Assembly (NCBI RefSeq): GCF_014698035.1
Contig: NZ_JACJSF010000027.1
Coordinates: 1 to 64,000 of the forward strand
From: Desmonostoc muscorum FACHB-395
GTDB lineage: Bacteria; Cyanobacteriota; Cyanobacteriia; Cyanobacteriales; Nostocaceae
Length of the DNA: 64,000 nt
Reading direction: 5' to 3'
Shown here: one piece after another, positions 25,636-35,539 of the stretch
Layout: each line of letters begins with the position of its first letter
How positions within the stretch are numbered: the stretch's first letter is position 1
The notes under the pieces: generated by a model
The model's database searches: none
Told to the model about the DNA's origin: nothing
Seen by the model: only the letters and a program-made list of their open reading frames with translations
Translations under genes and position numbers: made by a program

Positions 25636-27413
25636 TAATTTCTTTGACCAGAAAATGGTTGTGTTTCATTAACTGGCGGCAAGGTTGGCGTTTCACCAGT
25701 GGGCGGAGTTGGAATCGGTTTCTCTGTGGGAATTGGGAAGGGTGTTTCTGTAGGAATTGGGAGGGGTGTCTCTGTAGGAATGGGAATCGGTGTCTCTGTG
25801 GGAATTGGGAAGGGTGTTTCTGTGGGAATGGGGAAGGGTGTTTCTGTAGGAATGGGGATCGGTGTTTCTGTGGGAATTGGTTTGACTGGTTTTTCTAATG
25901 AAACATTCAGGTTGTAATTGCTTTCGGCAACTCCCGAAGCCAGTGTTAACTCAATAGTATATCTACCAGTAACTAGCAATATGCCTTCATAAGCTGTTAT
26001 TGGCTGGGTATTCTGAGCAAGTGGTTGTTCATTGGGACTTAAAACTGTGAGCAATACGCTGCTTGTTGGGTCAATCAACGCAGTTAACTTGTCACCTTTC
26101 TGTCCAAAAAAAGTATACCGGATGATTTGATTTGTTTTGAGAGTATCTGTAACTGTGGCTGTATTATTTGCTCCCAGATTGAGCCGCCTAGAAATAGGTT
26201 GCTCAATGGTGGGTGTGGGTGTAGCTGTGAATGTAGTACCACCAGAAATAACTGGTGAAGGGAAATTTTGTGGAAGCGTTTCAGTTGGTGATGGTTTCGA
26301 CTGACTGCGGATGGAACTTACCAGTGCCCAAGAACCAAATCCGGCGACAAAAACTACACCAGTGGCAATTGCCGCGATCGCTAACGGATTATCCAAGACT
26401 GAACTAGTGGAACTTGGTGGAATCACAGGATCAGGTTGTTTCTTCGGCGAAGCTGGTGGTGGTGCTGAGTCAGGACGACGGCTAACAGCCATTGTCTGCA
26501 AATTAGACGCATTCAGGGGAGGAAGACTGACTTGTTCTAAAGGTTGTAGCGCTTGAGATACACTAGCAGCACTCTGATAGCGATCGCTCGGTATATGATT
26601 CAACATTCGATTCAAAACTTGAGCAAATCGCGGACTCACCTTTACCCATCGCTGCCAGTTCCAAGTTAATTGGTTTTCGTCAAATAAATCCTTTGGTTCT
26701 TTACCAGTCAGCAAAACAATCGCGCTTACCGCTAATGCGTACAAGTCACTGCTAGGATAAGCTCCCCCTGTTTGCATTTGTTCACTCGGAGAGTAGCCTA
26801 ATTTTCCCACAGTGGTTTCGGGCATAGCGCTCTCTGGCGATCGCAAACGTGTTGCTAGTTCCTTTACCACCCCAAAGTCAATTAACACAGGTTTAGCGTC
26901 ACTATCGCGCAAAATAATGTTTTCTGGCGAGATATCTCGGTGAATGATCCCTCGGCTGTGAATATGCTCTAAAACAGGCAACAACAACTGTATCAGCTGC
27001 AATACTTCCGCCTCTGTGAAGGTTTTACCAACAGCTTGACGTTCAGCCAGCATCGCTCGGTAGGTTTGACCTGCAACATAGTCCTCTACCAAAAATAAGC
27101 GTTGGTCTTGCTCAAATCTTTCCCGAAATTTGGGGACTTGTGGATGTTCGATTTGATATAAAATGGCAGCCTCTCGGTGAAAAAGCTCCTTTGCCTTTTC
27201 CCAAGCCGAAGCCTCCGTTGCTGTTGAAATCAATTCCTTGATCGCGCACAGTTCGTTAAAGCGTCTCTGATCTTCTGCCAGATAGGTTCTACCAAATCCT
27301 CCTTGTCCGAGAATTTGAATTATCCGGTAACGGTTTTGCAAGACAGTGCCAACTGTAATGGGTGGTTGCATGAGCGATTGATTGAGTGTAGGAGCAATTG
27401 AGGAAGAAGTCAC
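25635..27413 (-). CDS. Ser/Thr protein kinase, membrane-anchored, with IPTETP repeats
   Basis: A 592-residue kinase. Domain ~28-290: [34 protein letters not shown] (Lys of the loop is Ser) and [11 protein letters not shown] proline-rich linker leads to one membrane helix ([21 protein letters not shown], ~350-370). The outer part contains a beta-rich ~100-residue region ([27 protein letters not shown]) resembling the bacterial pre-peptidase C-terminal type fold, then seven IPTETPxP repeats, probably a wall-spanning spacer. This suggests a receptor kinase sensing outside the cytoplasmic membrane. Overlaps bioD by 1 bp. Confidence 0.88.
   Translation of the reverse strand: MTSSSIAPTLNQSLMQPPITVGTVLQNRYRIIQILGQGGFGRTYLAEDQRRFNELCAIKELISTATEASAWEKAKELFHREAAILYQIEHPQVPKFRERFEQDQRLFLVEDYVAGQTYRAMLAERQAVGKTFTEAEVLQLIQLLLPVLEHIHSRGIIHRDISPENIILRDSDAKPVLIDFGVVKELATRLRSPESAMPETTVGKLGYSPSEQMQTGGAYPSSDLYALAVSAIVLLTGKEPKDLFDENQLTWNWQRWVKVSPRFAQVLNRMLNHIPSDRYQSAASVSQALQPLEQVSLPPLNASNLQTMAVSRRPDSAPPPASPKKQPDPVIPPSSTSSVLDNPLAIAAIATGVVFVAGFGSWALVSSIRSQSKPSPTETLPQNFPSPVISGGTTFTATPTPTIEQPISRRLNLGANNTATVTDTLKTNQIIRYTFFGQKGDKLTALIDPTSSVLLTVLSPNEQPLAQNTQPITAYEGILLVTGRYTIELTLASGVAESNYNLNVSLEKPVKPIPTETPIPIPTETPFPIPTETPFPIPTETPIPIPTETPLPIPTETPFPIPTEKPIPTPPTGETPTLPPVNETQPFSGQRN
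25711..25880. repeat. 24-bp minisatellite coding for PIPTETPx repeats
   Basis: Seven 24-bp units encode the octapeptide P-I-P-T-E-T-P-(I/F/L), the last with Lys for Thr. Unit length is a multiple of three, so copy-number change would keep the kinase frame. The antisense GVSVGIG-type frames are artefacts of this repeat. Confidence 0.9.
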
Positions 27414-27552
27414 CCACCAAGATTAAGTCCGAGAGGCGACACAGTTACATGCAGCGATATTCTACCTTACCTAATGGGTATACCCCCAGTTAGGAGTATA
27501 CGCAAAGTCTCGTTTCAAGTGTCTTATGCAACTTTAGGAACTGTCCACGATA

Positions 27553-27700
27553 GGAGGTGTGGGAAGTGTGGGGAGTGTGGGGAGAAAGAGGAGGAATTGA
27601 ATAACTGCACATCAATGAACGCTGCATTGCCTCCCACACCTCCCACACCTCCCACACTTCCCACACTCGAACCACACAATACGTGAGAAATTCGGGTTAG
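27553..27700. repeat. MITE-like palindromic element, copy A
   Basis: A purine arm with GTGTGGGRA units (27553-27582) and a complementary pyrimidine arm (27630-27668) flank a core GAATTGAATAACTGCA...GCTGCATTGCC. The same core and arms recur at 53451-53555. A GTGAGAAATTCGGGTTAG motif follows at 27683-27700, also seen at 39346-39504. The rest of 27414-28257 shows no gene; it includes the prs promoter region. Confidence 0.7.
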
Positions 27701-28257
27701 ATTCCCAGAAGGTGGCCGGGGAAGAAGAACAAAAATTAGCGCAGCTTGTCGCTGTCAGCCTTGCACGAAAACCACACCTATGAGAGTTTGTTTAAATACA
27801 ACTATTCTGGAATTTTATTGTGTGAATTAAAACTTAAAATTAAATCTGCCAGTTTACTTATTTATTGCTAGTATCGTAGAATATAATAGGATACAACTTA
27901 AACACTTAGTTCCAAATGCTCCTTGTCTAAGAACAAACTTCAATACCACTTAAAGTTATAAATACTTTACTGTCAGTAATAAATGATGTATTTAGAAGAA
28001 GCAATCTAGTACACCAATCTTTGATAGCTTGAGGTTGTTTGTCTCAACTCAAAAATTTGAATTATACATTTACTGGACGGACTTGATATCAGTTAAGCTA
28101 TCAATGGTTTGCTTCCAAAGAAAATTAGACAGTTAGCGAATGATAATTTTATGGAGAAATGCTTAAATTTTGTATGGAAGCTTTAATAAAACTCACAGAT
28201 GTTTTTTTTAGGCTATTTCTCAGTTAAATCTATTAAATCTCTAATGATAATATTGCT

Positions 28258-29274
28258 ATGAATTCAAATAGAGGATCTGCTGTTCTTAGTTCTGCAACTT
28301 TCAAAGTGCAAGCATCTACAACAGGAATGACTGATAATCATCGCTTGCGGCTGTTTTCGGGCTCTGCCAATTTACAGCTGTCTCAAGAAGTCGCTCGTTA
28401 TGTCGGGATGGACTTGGGCCCAATGATTCGCAAAAGATTTGCGGATGGAGAACTTTACGTTCAAATCCAAGAATCCATTCGGGGTTGTGATGTCTATTTA
28501 ATTCAGCCATGCTGTCAACCCGTGAACGATCATTTGATGGAATTATTGATTATGGTTGATGCCTGTCGTCGAGCTTCGGCGCGACAGGTGACGGCAGTAA
28601 TTCCCTACTATGGCTATGCTCGTGCCGATCGCAAAACGGCAGGACGAGAGTCAATCACTGCCAAGCTGGTTGCTAACTTGATTACCGAAGCAGGTGCCAA
28701 CCGCGTTCTAGCAATGGATTTACACTCGGCGCAAATTCAAGGCTATTTCGATATTCCCTTTGACCATGTTTACGGTTCTCCAGTATTGCTGGATTATCTA
28801 GCAAGCAAGCAATTGCCCGACCTTGTGGTTGTTTCCCCCGATGTTGGCGGTGTAGCACGAGCCAGAGCATTTGCCAAAAAACTAAATGATGCTCCCCTGG
28901 CGATTATTGACAAGCGTCGTCAGGCACATAATGTTGCAGAAGTGTTAAATATCATCGGCGATGTTAAAGGCAAAACGGCAGTGTTGGTGGATGACATGAT
29001 CGACACTGGCGGCACGATCGCAGAAGGGGCGCGATTATTGCGTGAAGAAGGAGCGCGTCAGGTATACGCCTGTGCAACTCATGCGGTATTTTCCCCACCA
29101 GCGATGGAGCGATTATCCAGTGGTTTGTTTGAGGAAGTCATTGTCACCAATACGATCCCCATACCAGAAAACAATCGTTTCCCTCAACTAGTGGTGTTGT
29201 CAGTAGCTAATCTCTTAGGAGAAACTATCTGGCGGATTCATGAAGATACTTCAGTTAGTAGTATGTTCCGCTAA
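28258..29274 (+). CDS. prs: Ribose-phosphate pyrophosphokinase (PRPP synthetase)
   Basis: A 338-residue enzyme making PRPP from ribose 5-phosphate and ATP, feeding nucleotide, histidine and tryptophan synthesis. Motifs: LRLFSGSANLQLSQEVA, RFADGELYVQI, IPYYGYARADRK (flexible ATP loop), RVLAMDLHSAQIQGYFDIPFDHV, VVVSPDVGGVARARAFAKKL and the PRPP loop VLVDDMIDTGGT. The first ~27 residues (before NHRLRLFSG) exceed the bacterial core, as is common in cyanobacteria; Met24 is an alternative start. Confidence 0.95.
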   Translation: MNSNRGSAVLSSATFKVQASTTGMTDNHRLRLFSGSANLQLSQEVARYVGMDLGPMIRKRFADGELYVQIQESIRGCDVYLIQPCCQPVNDHLMELLIMVDACRRASARQVTAVIPYYGYARADRKTAGRESITAKLVANLITEAGANRVLAMDLHSAQIQGYFDIPFDHVYGSPVLLDYLASKQLPDLVVVSPDVGGVARARAFAKKLNDAPLAIIDKRRQAHNVAEVLNIIGDVKGKTAVLVDDMIDTGGTIAEGARLLREEGARQVYACATHAVFSPPAMERLSSGLFEEVIVTNTIPIPENNRFPQLVVLSVANLLGETIWRIHEDTSVSSMFR

Positions 29275-29301
29275 CTGCATTCCCATTACAGGGATAAATT
29301 A

Positions 29302-29340
29302 CCCACATTGACTCCTTGATCGGGTGCAGTGTGGGCTTTT
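29302..29340 (+). terminator. Terminator of prs
   Basis: CCCACATTG (29302-29310) pairs with CAGTGTGGG (29327-29335, one G-T pair), then CTTTT. It lies 28 bp after the prs stop. Confidence 0.65.
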
Positions 29341-29445
29341 AGTAGTTTAAAAATTTCTGTACTGAGATTACTACACAAATAGTTTGAGCTTCCAAGCTGG
29401 TTTACAGAAAACTTTTTCTCCCCTTATTCACTGCTCCCTGCCTCC

Positions 29446-32400
29446 TTACCGATACAGCCAAACCCGGAGTAGTGAAAGCAATTGCTCAGTATCTACAGGT
29501 TTGGTGATGTAGTCAGAAGCTCCAGCTTCGATGCACTTTTCGCGATCGCCTGGCATAGCTTTAGCAGTTAAAGCAATTATTGGTAGTGAGCGAAACTGTT
29601 GTTGCTGGCGGATGGCGCGGGTGGTTTCGTAACCATCCATTTCCGGCATCATGATATCCATCAATACTATATTAATGTCAGGATTATTTTGCAGCCTCTC
29701 TATGCCATCTCTGCCATTTTCAGCAAACAGCACTTGCATTTGATAGCTTTCTAAGAAGCTGGTCAGGGCAAAAATATTCCGCAGGTCATCATCTACAATC
29801 AAAATTTTCCGATTAGCTAGCACCGGATCATTTTGATGTAGTTGCTCTAGCATTTGACGCTTTGGTTGCGGCAAATTTGCTTGCACTCGATGCAAAAACA
29901 GGGCCGTTTCGTCTAATAACCGCTCTGGCGATCGCACATTTTTAATGATAATTGTCTCTGCTAATCCCCGCAGTTGGGTTTCTTCTTGGCGGCTGAGTTC
30001 TTTGCCGGTATAAACGATAATTGGCAGTTTTAACAGCCTGGGTTCTTGCTTGATTTGCTCAATTAGTGCAAACCCGCTCATATCGGGCAGACCAAGATCC
30101 AGTACCATACAGTCAAAGTGCTGCGATCGCAAAATCAATAGCGCTTCTGCTCCCGTACCCACTGCTGTACTCTGGACATCACCATTACCAATCAATTCGA
30201 TAATACTTTGGGCTTGTACAGGATCGTCTTCTACGATCAGGAGATTTCTTACCTGACGCTCAATAAAACCTTTAATATCAGTCAATACCTGAGTTAGCGC
30301 TTCTGGAGAAACAGGTTTTTGTAGGTAAGTAATTGCTCCTAGCTGTAATCCCCGTTGCTGTCTTTCATCTACGGAAAGTATATGTACTGGTATATGCCTA
30401 GTATCTGGCTTATGCTTTAGACGATCCAGCACCGTCCAACCATCCATTTCTGGCATATAAATATCTAGCATAATTGCATCGGGCTTAAACTGTTGCGCGA
30501 GTGCTAGACCTTGTTTGCTCTGTAAGGCAACTATAACCTTAAAGCCCTGCTCACGAGCCATATCTAGTAAGATGCGGGCAAATTTATCATCATCCTCGAT
30601 AATTAGCAAAATGCGATCGCCCGGTTGAATTATTTCCCGGTCATCTGGAATTTCGTGGGGAGAGGTGGTAAGTACTTTTGTGCTTGGAGAGGTGTCCACA
30701 TTTATGGGTCTGTTTTCTACCAAAGGCACTTCTTTTATAGTCGATGCTTGGCGGATAGTGATTGGTTGAGGGGGTGTAAAAGTACTTTGACTATTCTTTT
30801 CTTGTCGTCTGGGTAGGTAGAGAGTGAAGGTGCTTCCCTGCCCTGGTTTGCTGACTATTTCAATTCTTCCTCCCAACAGTTGAGCCAATTCGCGGCTGAT
30901 GGACAAACCCAAGCCAGTGCCGCCATACTTGCGGCTGGTTGTGCCATCTGCCTGCTGAAACGCCTCGAAAATAATCTTCTGCTTCTCGGCTGGAATGCCT
31001 ATACCCGTATCGCTAACTGCAAAAGCAATCATCGGATTATCAATTTCGGCTGCGTCAGAATACATACTAATTTCTAACTTCACGCCTCCCCGTTCAGTAA
31101 ACTTAAAGGCGTTAGCTAGAAGATTTTTTAGCACTTGTTGCAGACGTTTAGAATCGTTATAAATGGTCGGGGGTAACTTACTATCCAGTTCAATAGTAAA
31201 ACTGAGTTCTTTATTGTGAGCTACTTGCCGGAAAGTCTGTTCTAGAGATGTCGCCAAATCTGCAAAAGCAATTTGCTCAATATCGAGCGACATCGTACCC
31301 GACTCAATTTTTGCTAAATCTAGAATGTCATTGATCAATTCCAGCAAATCAGTGCCAGCCGAGTAAATAGTCCGGCTGTACTCTACCTGTTTATCGGTCA
31401 AGTTGTTAAGAGAATTATCTGCTAACAGTCTGGCTAAAATTAACAAGCTATTTAAGGGTGTCCGTAATTCGTGGGACATATTCGCCAGAAATTCCGATTT
31501 ATATTTGGAAGACAAAGCCAGTTGTTCAGCTTTTTCTTCCAAAGACTTCCTCGCCCGCTCAACTTCCTGGTTCTTGCGAGCGACTTCCCTATTTTGAACT
31601 TCTAACAGTTCTGCCTTTTCTTCTAACTCCTCATTTAATTGTTGTAATTCTTCGTTAGACTGCTTGACAAGAAATTGTGATTCCTCCAACTCGTGCGCCT
31701 GTTCTTCTAAACGTTGATTGCTCTGTTGTAGTTCTTCTTGCTGGGTTTGCAGTTCTTCTGTCAAAGCAACAGACTCTTCAAGTAGTTGCTGGGTTTGCAA
31801 TTGTGAGGCGATATTATTTAAAAATACACCCAGATTTTCACTCAATTGCTCTAAAAATGTCAGATGTAGATGGCTGAAAGACCCAAAAGAGGCAAGTTCA
31901 ATCACGGCACTCACCTGCGTCTCAAAGACTATAGGCAAAACAATAATATTTAGCGGTGGTGATTCTCCCAAGCCGGAACTGATGCGGATATAGTCACTAG
32001 GAACTTCTGTGAGGAGGATTCTTTGTTTTTCTAGGGCGCATTGTCCCACCAATCCTTCGCCCAAGCGAAACTGATTTGCTAAGTTTTTTCGTTCTTTGTA
32101 AGCATAACTACTCAACAACTTCAGTACTGGCTGATCGTCTATAGAGGCCATTGCATAAAAAACGCCCTGTGATGCCCCAACCAGTGGCGCTAAATTCGAC
32201 AATATCAAGCTAGACGCAGCTTCCAGATTTCGCTGCCCTTGGAGCATCTGGGTAAATTCAGCTAAGTTAGACTTTAACCAGTTTTGCTCTTCATTTTTTT
32301 GAGTTGTATTTCGCAGATTAACGATCATCTGGTTGAAGGTGCGCGTCAACACGCCAATTTCATCGTAGCGATCGCTATCTGGTAAACTCACCGATAAATC

Positions 32401-33081
32401 CCCATCCGCCACTTTTTCTGCCAAACCAGAAACTTGCTTTAGAGGTGCTGAGATATGTCTGGTTAAGGCAAATCCGATTAAACCTAAGATTAAAGAAAAT
32501 AAAGGAATACTATAAATAATACTGGCGATCGTTTGCCGGGCAGCTGCTCTTGCTTTCTCAGAGCGCTGTTTCAGCAGTGCATTCTCCTCAGTTTTCATCG
32601 CCTGGATAACTTTCTGAATCTGATCCATCAGCTGCTTACCCTGGTCTGTCAAGATAGCTTTCTGGGAAGCTTCTAAACCCTGGCTTTGCCGTAGCTCAAT
32701 GACATCTTTCATTACAGCCATTCTCTGAGTTAGCAGTGGCTGCAAAGTATCAAGTCGATTTTGTTGGTTGGGGTTATCTGCTGTTAACTTTTGAAGTTCC
32801 TTAACTTTTTGATTCAGTAATTCAATTGCAGCGTTATAAGGTTCTAAATAGCGCTGTTCGCCCGTAATAATGTAACCGCGTTGACCAGTTTCAGCATTTG
32901 TCAGTTGCAGATTCAGGTCTTCAAGCTGACTTAGCACCTGGTAGGTATGGGTTTCTTTGCGCGAAGTTTCAATTAGATCGTTCGTGCTTTGGTAGGAGAT
33001 TAGACCAATGGTGGTCAGAGTTGCCAAACTCAAGGCAAAACTTACTCCAATCTTGGTTCCAATCTTCAAACGGTTAAACAT
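29446..33081 (-). CDS. Hybrid sensor histidine kinase (CHASE3-HAMP-GAF-HisKA-HATPase-3xREC)
   Basis: A 1211-residue phosphorelay protein. Order: membrane helix ~9-29, CHASE3-type sensor ~40-175 (NAETGQRGYIITGEQRYLEPY), second helix ~188-208, HAMP ~208-262, GAF ~285-425 (LGEGLVGQCALEKQRILLTEVP), a Glu/Gln-rich coiled coil ~428-530, HisKA with His537 in MSHELRTPLN, HATPase (DTGIGIPAEKQKIIFEAFQQAD, KYGGTGLGLSIS), then three receiver domains starting near 828, 946 and 1091, each with an acidic pocket and phospho-Asp (IMLDIYMPEMDG, MVLDLGLPDMSG, IVLMDIMMPEMDG). No Hpt domain is present, so phosphate must leave through a separate Hpt or response regulator. The signal is unknown. Confidence 0.93.
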   Translation of the reverse strand: MFNRLKIGTKIGVSFALSLATLTTIGLISYQSTNDLIETSRKETHTYQVLSQLEDLNLQLTNAETGQRGYIITGEQRYLEPYNAAIELLNQKVKELQKLTADNPNQQNRLDTLQPLLTQRMAVMKDVIELRQSQGLEASQKAILTDQGKQLMDQIQKVIQAMKTEENALLKQRSEKARAAARQTIASIIYSIPLFSLILGLIGFALTRHISAPLKQVSGLAEKVADGDLSVSLPDSDRYDEIGVLTRTFNQMIVNLRNTTQKNEEQNWLKSNLAEFTQMLQGQRNLEAASSLILSNLAPLVGASQGVFYAMASIDDQPVLKLLSSYAYKERKNLANQFRLGEGLVGQCALEKQRILLTEVPSDYIRISSGLGESPPLNIIVLPIVFETQVSAVIELASFGSFSHLHLTFLEQLSENLGVFLNNIASQLQTQQLLEESVALTEELQTQQEELQQSNQRLEEQAHELEESQFLVKQSNEELQQLNEELEEKAELLEVQNREVARKNQEVERARKSLEEKAEQLALSSKYKSEFLANMSHELRTPLNSLLILARLLADNSLNNLTDKQVEYSRTIYSAGTDLLELINDILDLAKIESGTMSLDIEQIAFADLATSLEQTFRQVAHNKELSFTIELDSKLPPTIYNDSKRLQQVLKNLLANAFKFTERGGVKLEISMYSDAAEIDNPMIAFAVSDTGIGIPAEKQKIIFEAFQQADGTTSRKYGGTGLGLSISRELAQLLGGRIEIVSKPGQGSTFTLYLPRRQEKNSQSTFTPPQPITIRQASTIKEVPLVENRPINVDTSPSTKVLTTSPHEIPDDREIIQPGDRILLIIEDDDKFARILLDMAREQGFKVIVALQSKQGLALAQQFKPDAIMLDIYMPEMDGWTVLDRLKHKPDTRHIPVHILSVDERQQRGLQLGAITYLQKPVSPEALTQVLTDIKGFIERQVRNLLIVEDDPVQAQSIIELIGNGDVQSTAVGTGAEALLILRSQHFDCMVLDLGLPDMSGFALIEQIKQEPRLLKLPIIVYTGKELSRQEETQLRGLAETIIIKNVRSPERLLDETALFLHRVQANLPQPKRQMLEQLHQNDPVLANRKILIVDDDLRNIFALTSFLESYQMQVLFAENGRDGIERLQNNPDINIVLMDIMMPEMDGYETTRAIRQQQQFRSLPIIALTAKAMPGDREKCIEAGASDYITKPVDTEQLLSLLRVWLYR

Positions 33082-33441
33082 TATTCCAGGCAGGTATTTA
33101 AACTATTTCTGTTTTTCAGACTATTTCGATTATGTTCTAACTATCTAAACTAAATGTATGATGTTTGCTTGACTGGGATATACCTAGTTTTTGGCACGCT
33201 AAATATTATCACTTCTATCCTATATATATTTACAAATGTAAGGTTATTTTAAATAAATCTCTAAATAAATAATTTTTTCTAACATTTTTATATTTTAACA
33301 AGTCTGAAATTTGCAAATAGCATAACCTCTTTCAAAAGAAGCAACCACTTTTTTGACAATTTAATCTTGCGGTGGATATTTAAACAGTTGTTCTTAGATT
33401 ATAAATTTAACATCAGACTTTACAAAAACGGGGTGATTTTT

Positions 33442-33654
33442 ATGATCACAGTAATTGACATAGCAAAACCCAAATTCTACAAAGGGCAAAAGGTAGAATT
33501 TATTGGTGGATTGGGAACCATAAGAGAATGTCATCCTAACTCTGGAAACTGGTCGTATCTTGTAGAAATGGAAATGGGATCACAACCGAAAATGGGTAGG
33601 ATTGGTTATGAGACGACTATTTTACTATTTGAAACAGATATTATTTTACTCTAA
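33442..33654 (+). CDS. Small conserved-looking hypothetical protein
   Basis: From ATG 33442, with GGGGTG 8 bases upstream, a 70-residue beta-rich protein (FYKGQKVEFIGGLGTIRECHPNSGNWSYLVEMEMG) is read. The KGQKVEFIGG...GTI pattern suggests a small SH3-like barrel. An earlier in-frame ATG at 33367 lacks a ribosome site. It stands alone between AT-rich intergenic stretches; 33082-33441 and 33655-34068 show nothing else I can support. Confidence 0.6.
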   Translation: MITVIDIAKPKFYKGQKVEFIGGLGTIRECHPNSGNWSYLVEMEMGSQPKMGRIGYETTILLFETDIILL

Positions 33655-34068
33655 GGCTAACCTCTTGTTGCCGCTTAGATTTAATTTGACATCATCTTTT
33701 TATCAAAAAAACCTTGGAGGAGATTAAATAATTTCACAAGATTTTAATATTCTCTAGTGAAAGTTAAATCATTGTAGGAATAGACAAAAATCATGAATAG
33801 TACAATTAAGCAGATGGGATGCAGAAAATTAACTTCATTTTCTATAAACGCTAAATATAGTAGTTTTGGCGGCTGGATAAAATGCCATTACTATTGTACA
33901 CCACTATTAAGAACAACCTTAATCTTAGTTATCGTAAGCAATTTTATGCTAGAAAATTAGGGTTTTAAAAGACAATATCTACTTACGTAAACTATTTCAT
34001 CTATATAAAAAAATATACTTTTCCTATAAATTTCACGTTATTGAGTTTAACTAGAAGTTAGTAATACT

Positions 34069-34962
34069 CTAGCGATCGCTTCTAGCCAGATCAAGTTCAG
34101 ATTGGCTATGTATACTAAAATCTTGGATATTGTTACTTTCTAAAATCGCTCTTGCACCTGCTATGTAGATATCAGTGCCTTTTATGACTATTAGATAATG
34201 TCCGCCTGCGACCTGATGTTCATAATATCTGGCTAGATCGTTAGGAATTCCTAAAGTGGGGTAGATATCTTGGGAACTGCTGATATTCACGTCAGCAATA
34301 TCACTTATATTGCTGGTAATTTTAGCAATTATTGATACTTTGCTCATCGGAAAACCAGCAGTTCTCAGTTCAGTAAGCGCTCTTTCTAGATTATGGTACT
34401 TAGAAAAAACACCAATAGCGTGCTTATAACGGCTATTTGGGGTGGAGTATGGCTCATAAACACCCGAATATTGAAGATCGCGGCGATTAAAAATCCTCTT
34501 AGCTAGACGAATTTCTATGTCTATGCCGGTTATCATCACCAAATGATAACCTTTACAGACTAGATCGCTGTAACCCTCTGCTTGCTCTTTAGGAATTCCT
34601 AAACTTACCAATACATCCGGTAAACAACCTGCTAGATTGCTAACGATCGCTATTGCTTGTGCGCCGGCTACCATGACTTGGCCTACACCAGGAACTACCC
34701 AGAAGACTAGACCAGCTAATAAGTCATTCAAATCGCCTAAAGCACTACCAGTAAAAGCTCGATCGGTGTCTTCTGAGGATGTATTGCTAGTGCTATCTTT
34801 AACTTCAACACCAGCAATATCACTTTGTTCTTCTGCATTTCGTGCAATTACAGAAACTTTGTGCATTGGAAAATTAGAAGCTTTTAGTTCCTGAAGTGCC
34901 AATTGTGCGTCGGAACATTTAGCGAAAACTACTATAGTTCTTCGCTCTTTTTCTAATGTCAT
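34069..34962 (-). CDS. Stress-type protein with two YflT/GSP17M-like repeats
   Basis: A 297-residue protein with two copies of a ferredoxin-like half domain: residues ~8-55 (VVFAKCSDAQLALQELKASNFPMHKVSVIAR) and ~185-235 (GVFSKYHNLERALTELRTAGFPMSKVSIIAK). This is the pattern of the general-stress 17M/YflT family. Each is followed by a segment ending LVCKGYHLVMITG or QVAGGHYLIVIKG. Between them lies a hydrophobic glycine-rich stretch (LLAGLVFWVVPGVGQVMVAGAQAIAIV), probably membrane-associated. A YeaQ-type membrane stress gene follows on the same strand. Role inferred from family. Confidence 0.7.
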   Translation of the reverse strand: MTLEKERRTIVVFAKCSDAQLALQELKASNFPMHKVSVIARNAEEQSDIAGVEVKDSTSNTSSEDTDRAFTGSALGDLNDLLAGLVFWVVPGVGQVMVAGAQAIAIVSNLAGCLPDVLVSLGIPKEQAEGYSDLVCKGYHLVMITGIDIEIRLAKRIFNRRDLQYSGVYEPYSTPNSRYKHAIGVFSKYHNLERALTELRTAGFPMSKVSIIAKITSNISDIADVNISSSQDIYPTLGIPNDLARYYEHQVAGGHYLIVIKGTDIYIAGARAILESNNIQDFSIHSQSELDLARSDR

Positions 34963-35019
34963 TTTATCGGTTTATTGCAGTTAGAGTGATTCCCAAGACT
35001 ATTAGTTAATTGAAGGTAA

Positions 35020-35298
35020 TTATACAGCTCGGCGAGTCAGTAAACCCCACAGGAAAATCAGTAGCATAGCACCCAGAACAGCAAATAAAATGCTTCCCAA
35101 AGATAAAGCTCCTACAGATGCTGCGGCGGCTGAACCACTCCCTAGTAAAACTTGACCCAAATAACCACCGACTACGGCTCCAAGTATTCCTAATATAATC
35201 GTGGAGATAATACCGCCACCTTGGGTTCCTGGATAAAATAACTTAGCTAACGCGCCTGCAATTAAACCCAAAACCAGCCAAGCAATAATGTTAGTCAT
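35020..35298 (-). CDS. GlsB/YeaQ/YmgE-family stress membrane protein
   Basis: A 92-residue protein of three hydrophobic helices with the family glycine pattern: IIAWLVLGLIAGALAKLFYPG, GGIISTIILGILGAVVGGYLG and a last helix ending LLIFLWGLLTRR. Members are small inner-membrane proteins induced by stress (often called transglycosylase-associated, though not enzymes). The GlsB family pattern is clear. The ATG is preceded by GGAAAG. Confidence 0.88.
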   Translation of the reverse strand: MTNIIAWLVLGLIAGALAKLFYPGTQGGGIISTIILGILGAVVGGYLGQVLLGSGSAAAASVGALSLGSILFAVLGAMLLIFLWGLLTRRAV

Positions 35299-35439
35299 TG
35301 AATCTTTCCTTTGTGAGAATGTGCTTTGTCGTTTACTTTCGACTATTTCATATTAAAGTTTGCCTCTAAAATTACCGATCTATCTAGAGAACTAAAATCA
35401 AAAATCTTTAGATATCATTTGAATATTCACTGATTCTCC

Positions 35440-35459
35440 GGTAGGGGAAATACCCTACC
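35440..35459 (-). other. Short perfect hairpin between rsmI and the YeaQ-type gene
   Basis: GGTAGGG and CCCTACC flank a 6-nt spacer. It lies 80 bp downstream of the rsmI stop and could be its terminator, but no T-tract follows on the minus strand. Confidence 0.35.
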
Positions 35460-35539
35460 TAAAGCGTCTCTGCATCTACATAAATCGCCCCTACAGGGTA
35501 TAATTTTGCGTAAGCCCTAGTAGTATTTTTATTAGTGTT

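Noticed and set aside
25623..25917. Glycine- or cysteine-rich repeat proteins on the plus strand
   Set aside because: They are antisense readings of the 24-bp repeats that encode PIPTETPx in the kinase.
27474..27686. Overlapping small frames (Glu/Cys-rich and Val-Trp-Glu repeats)
   Set aside because: They are products of the GTGTGGGRA arms of a palindromic repeat.
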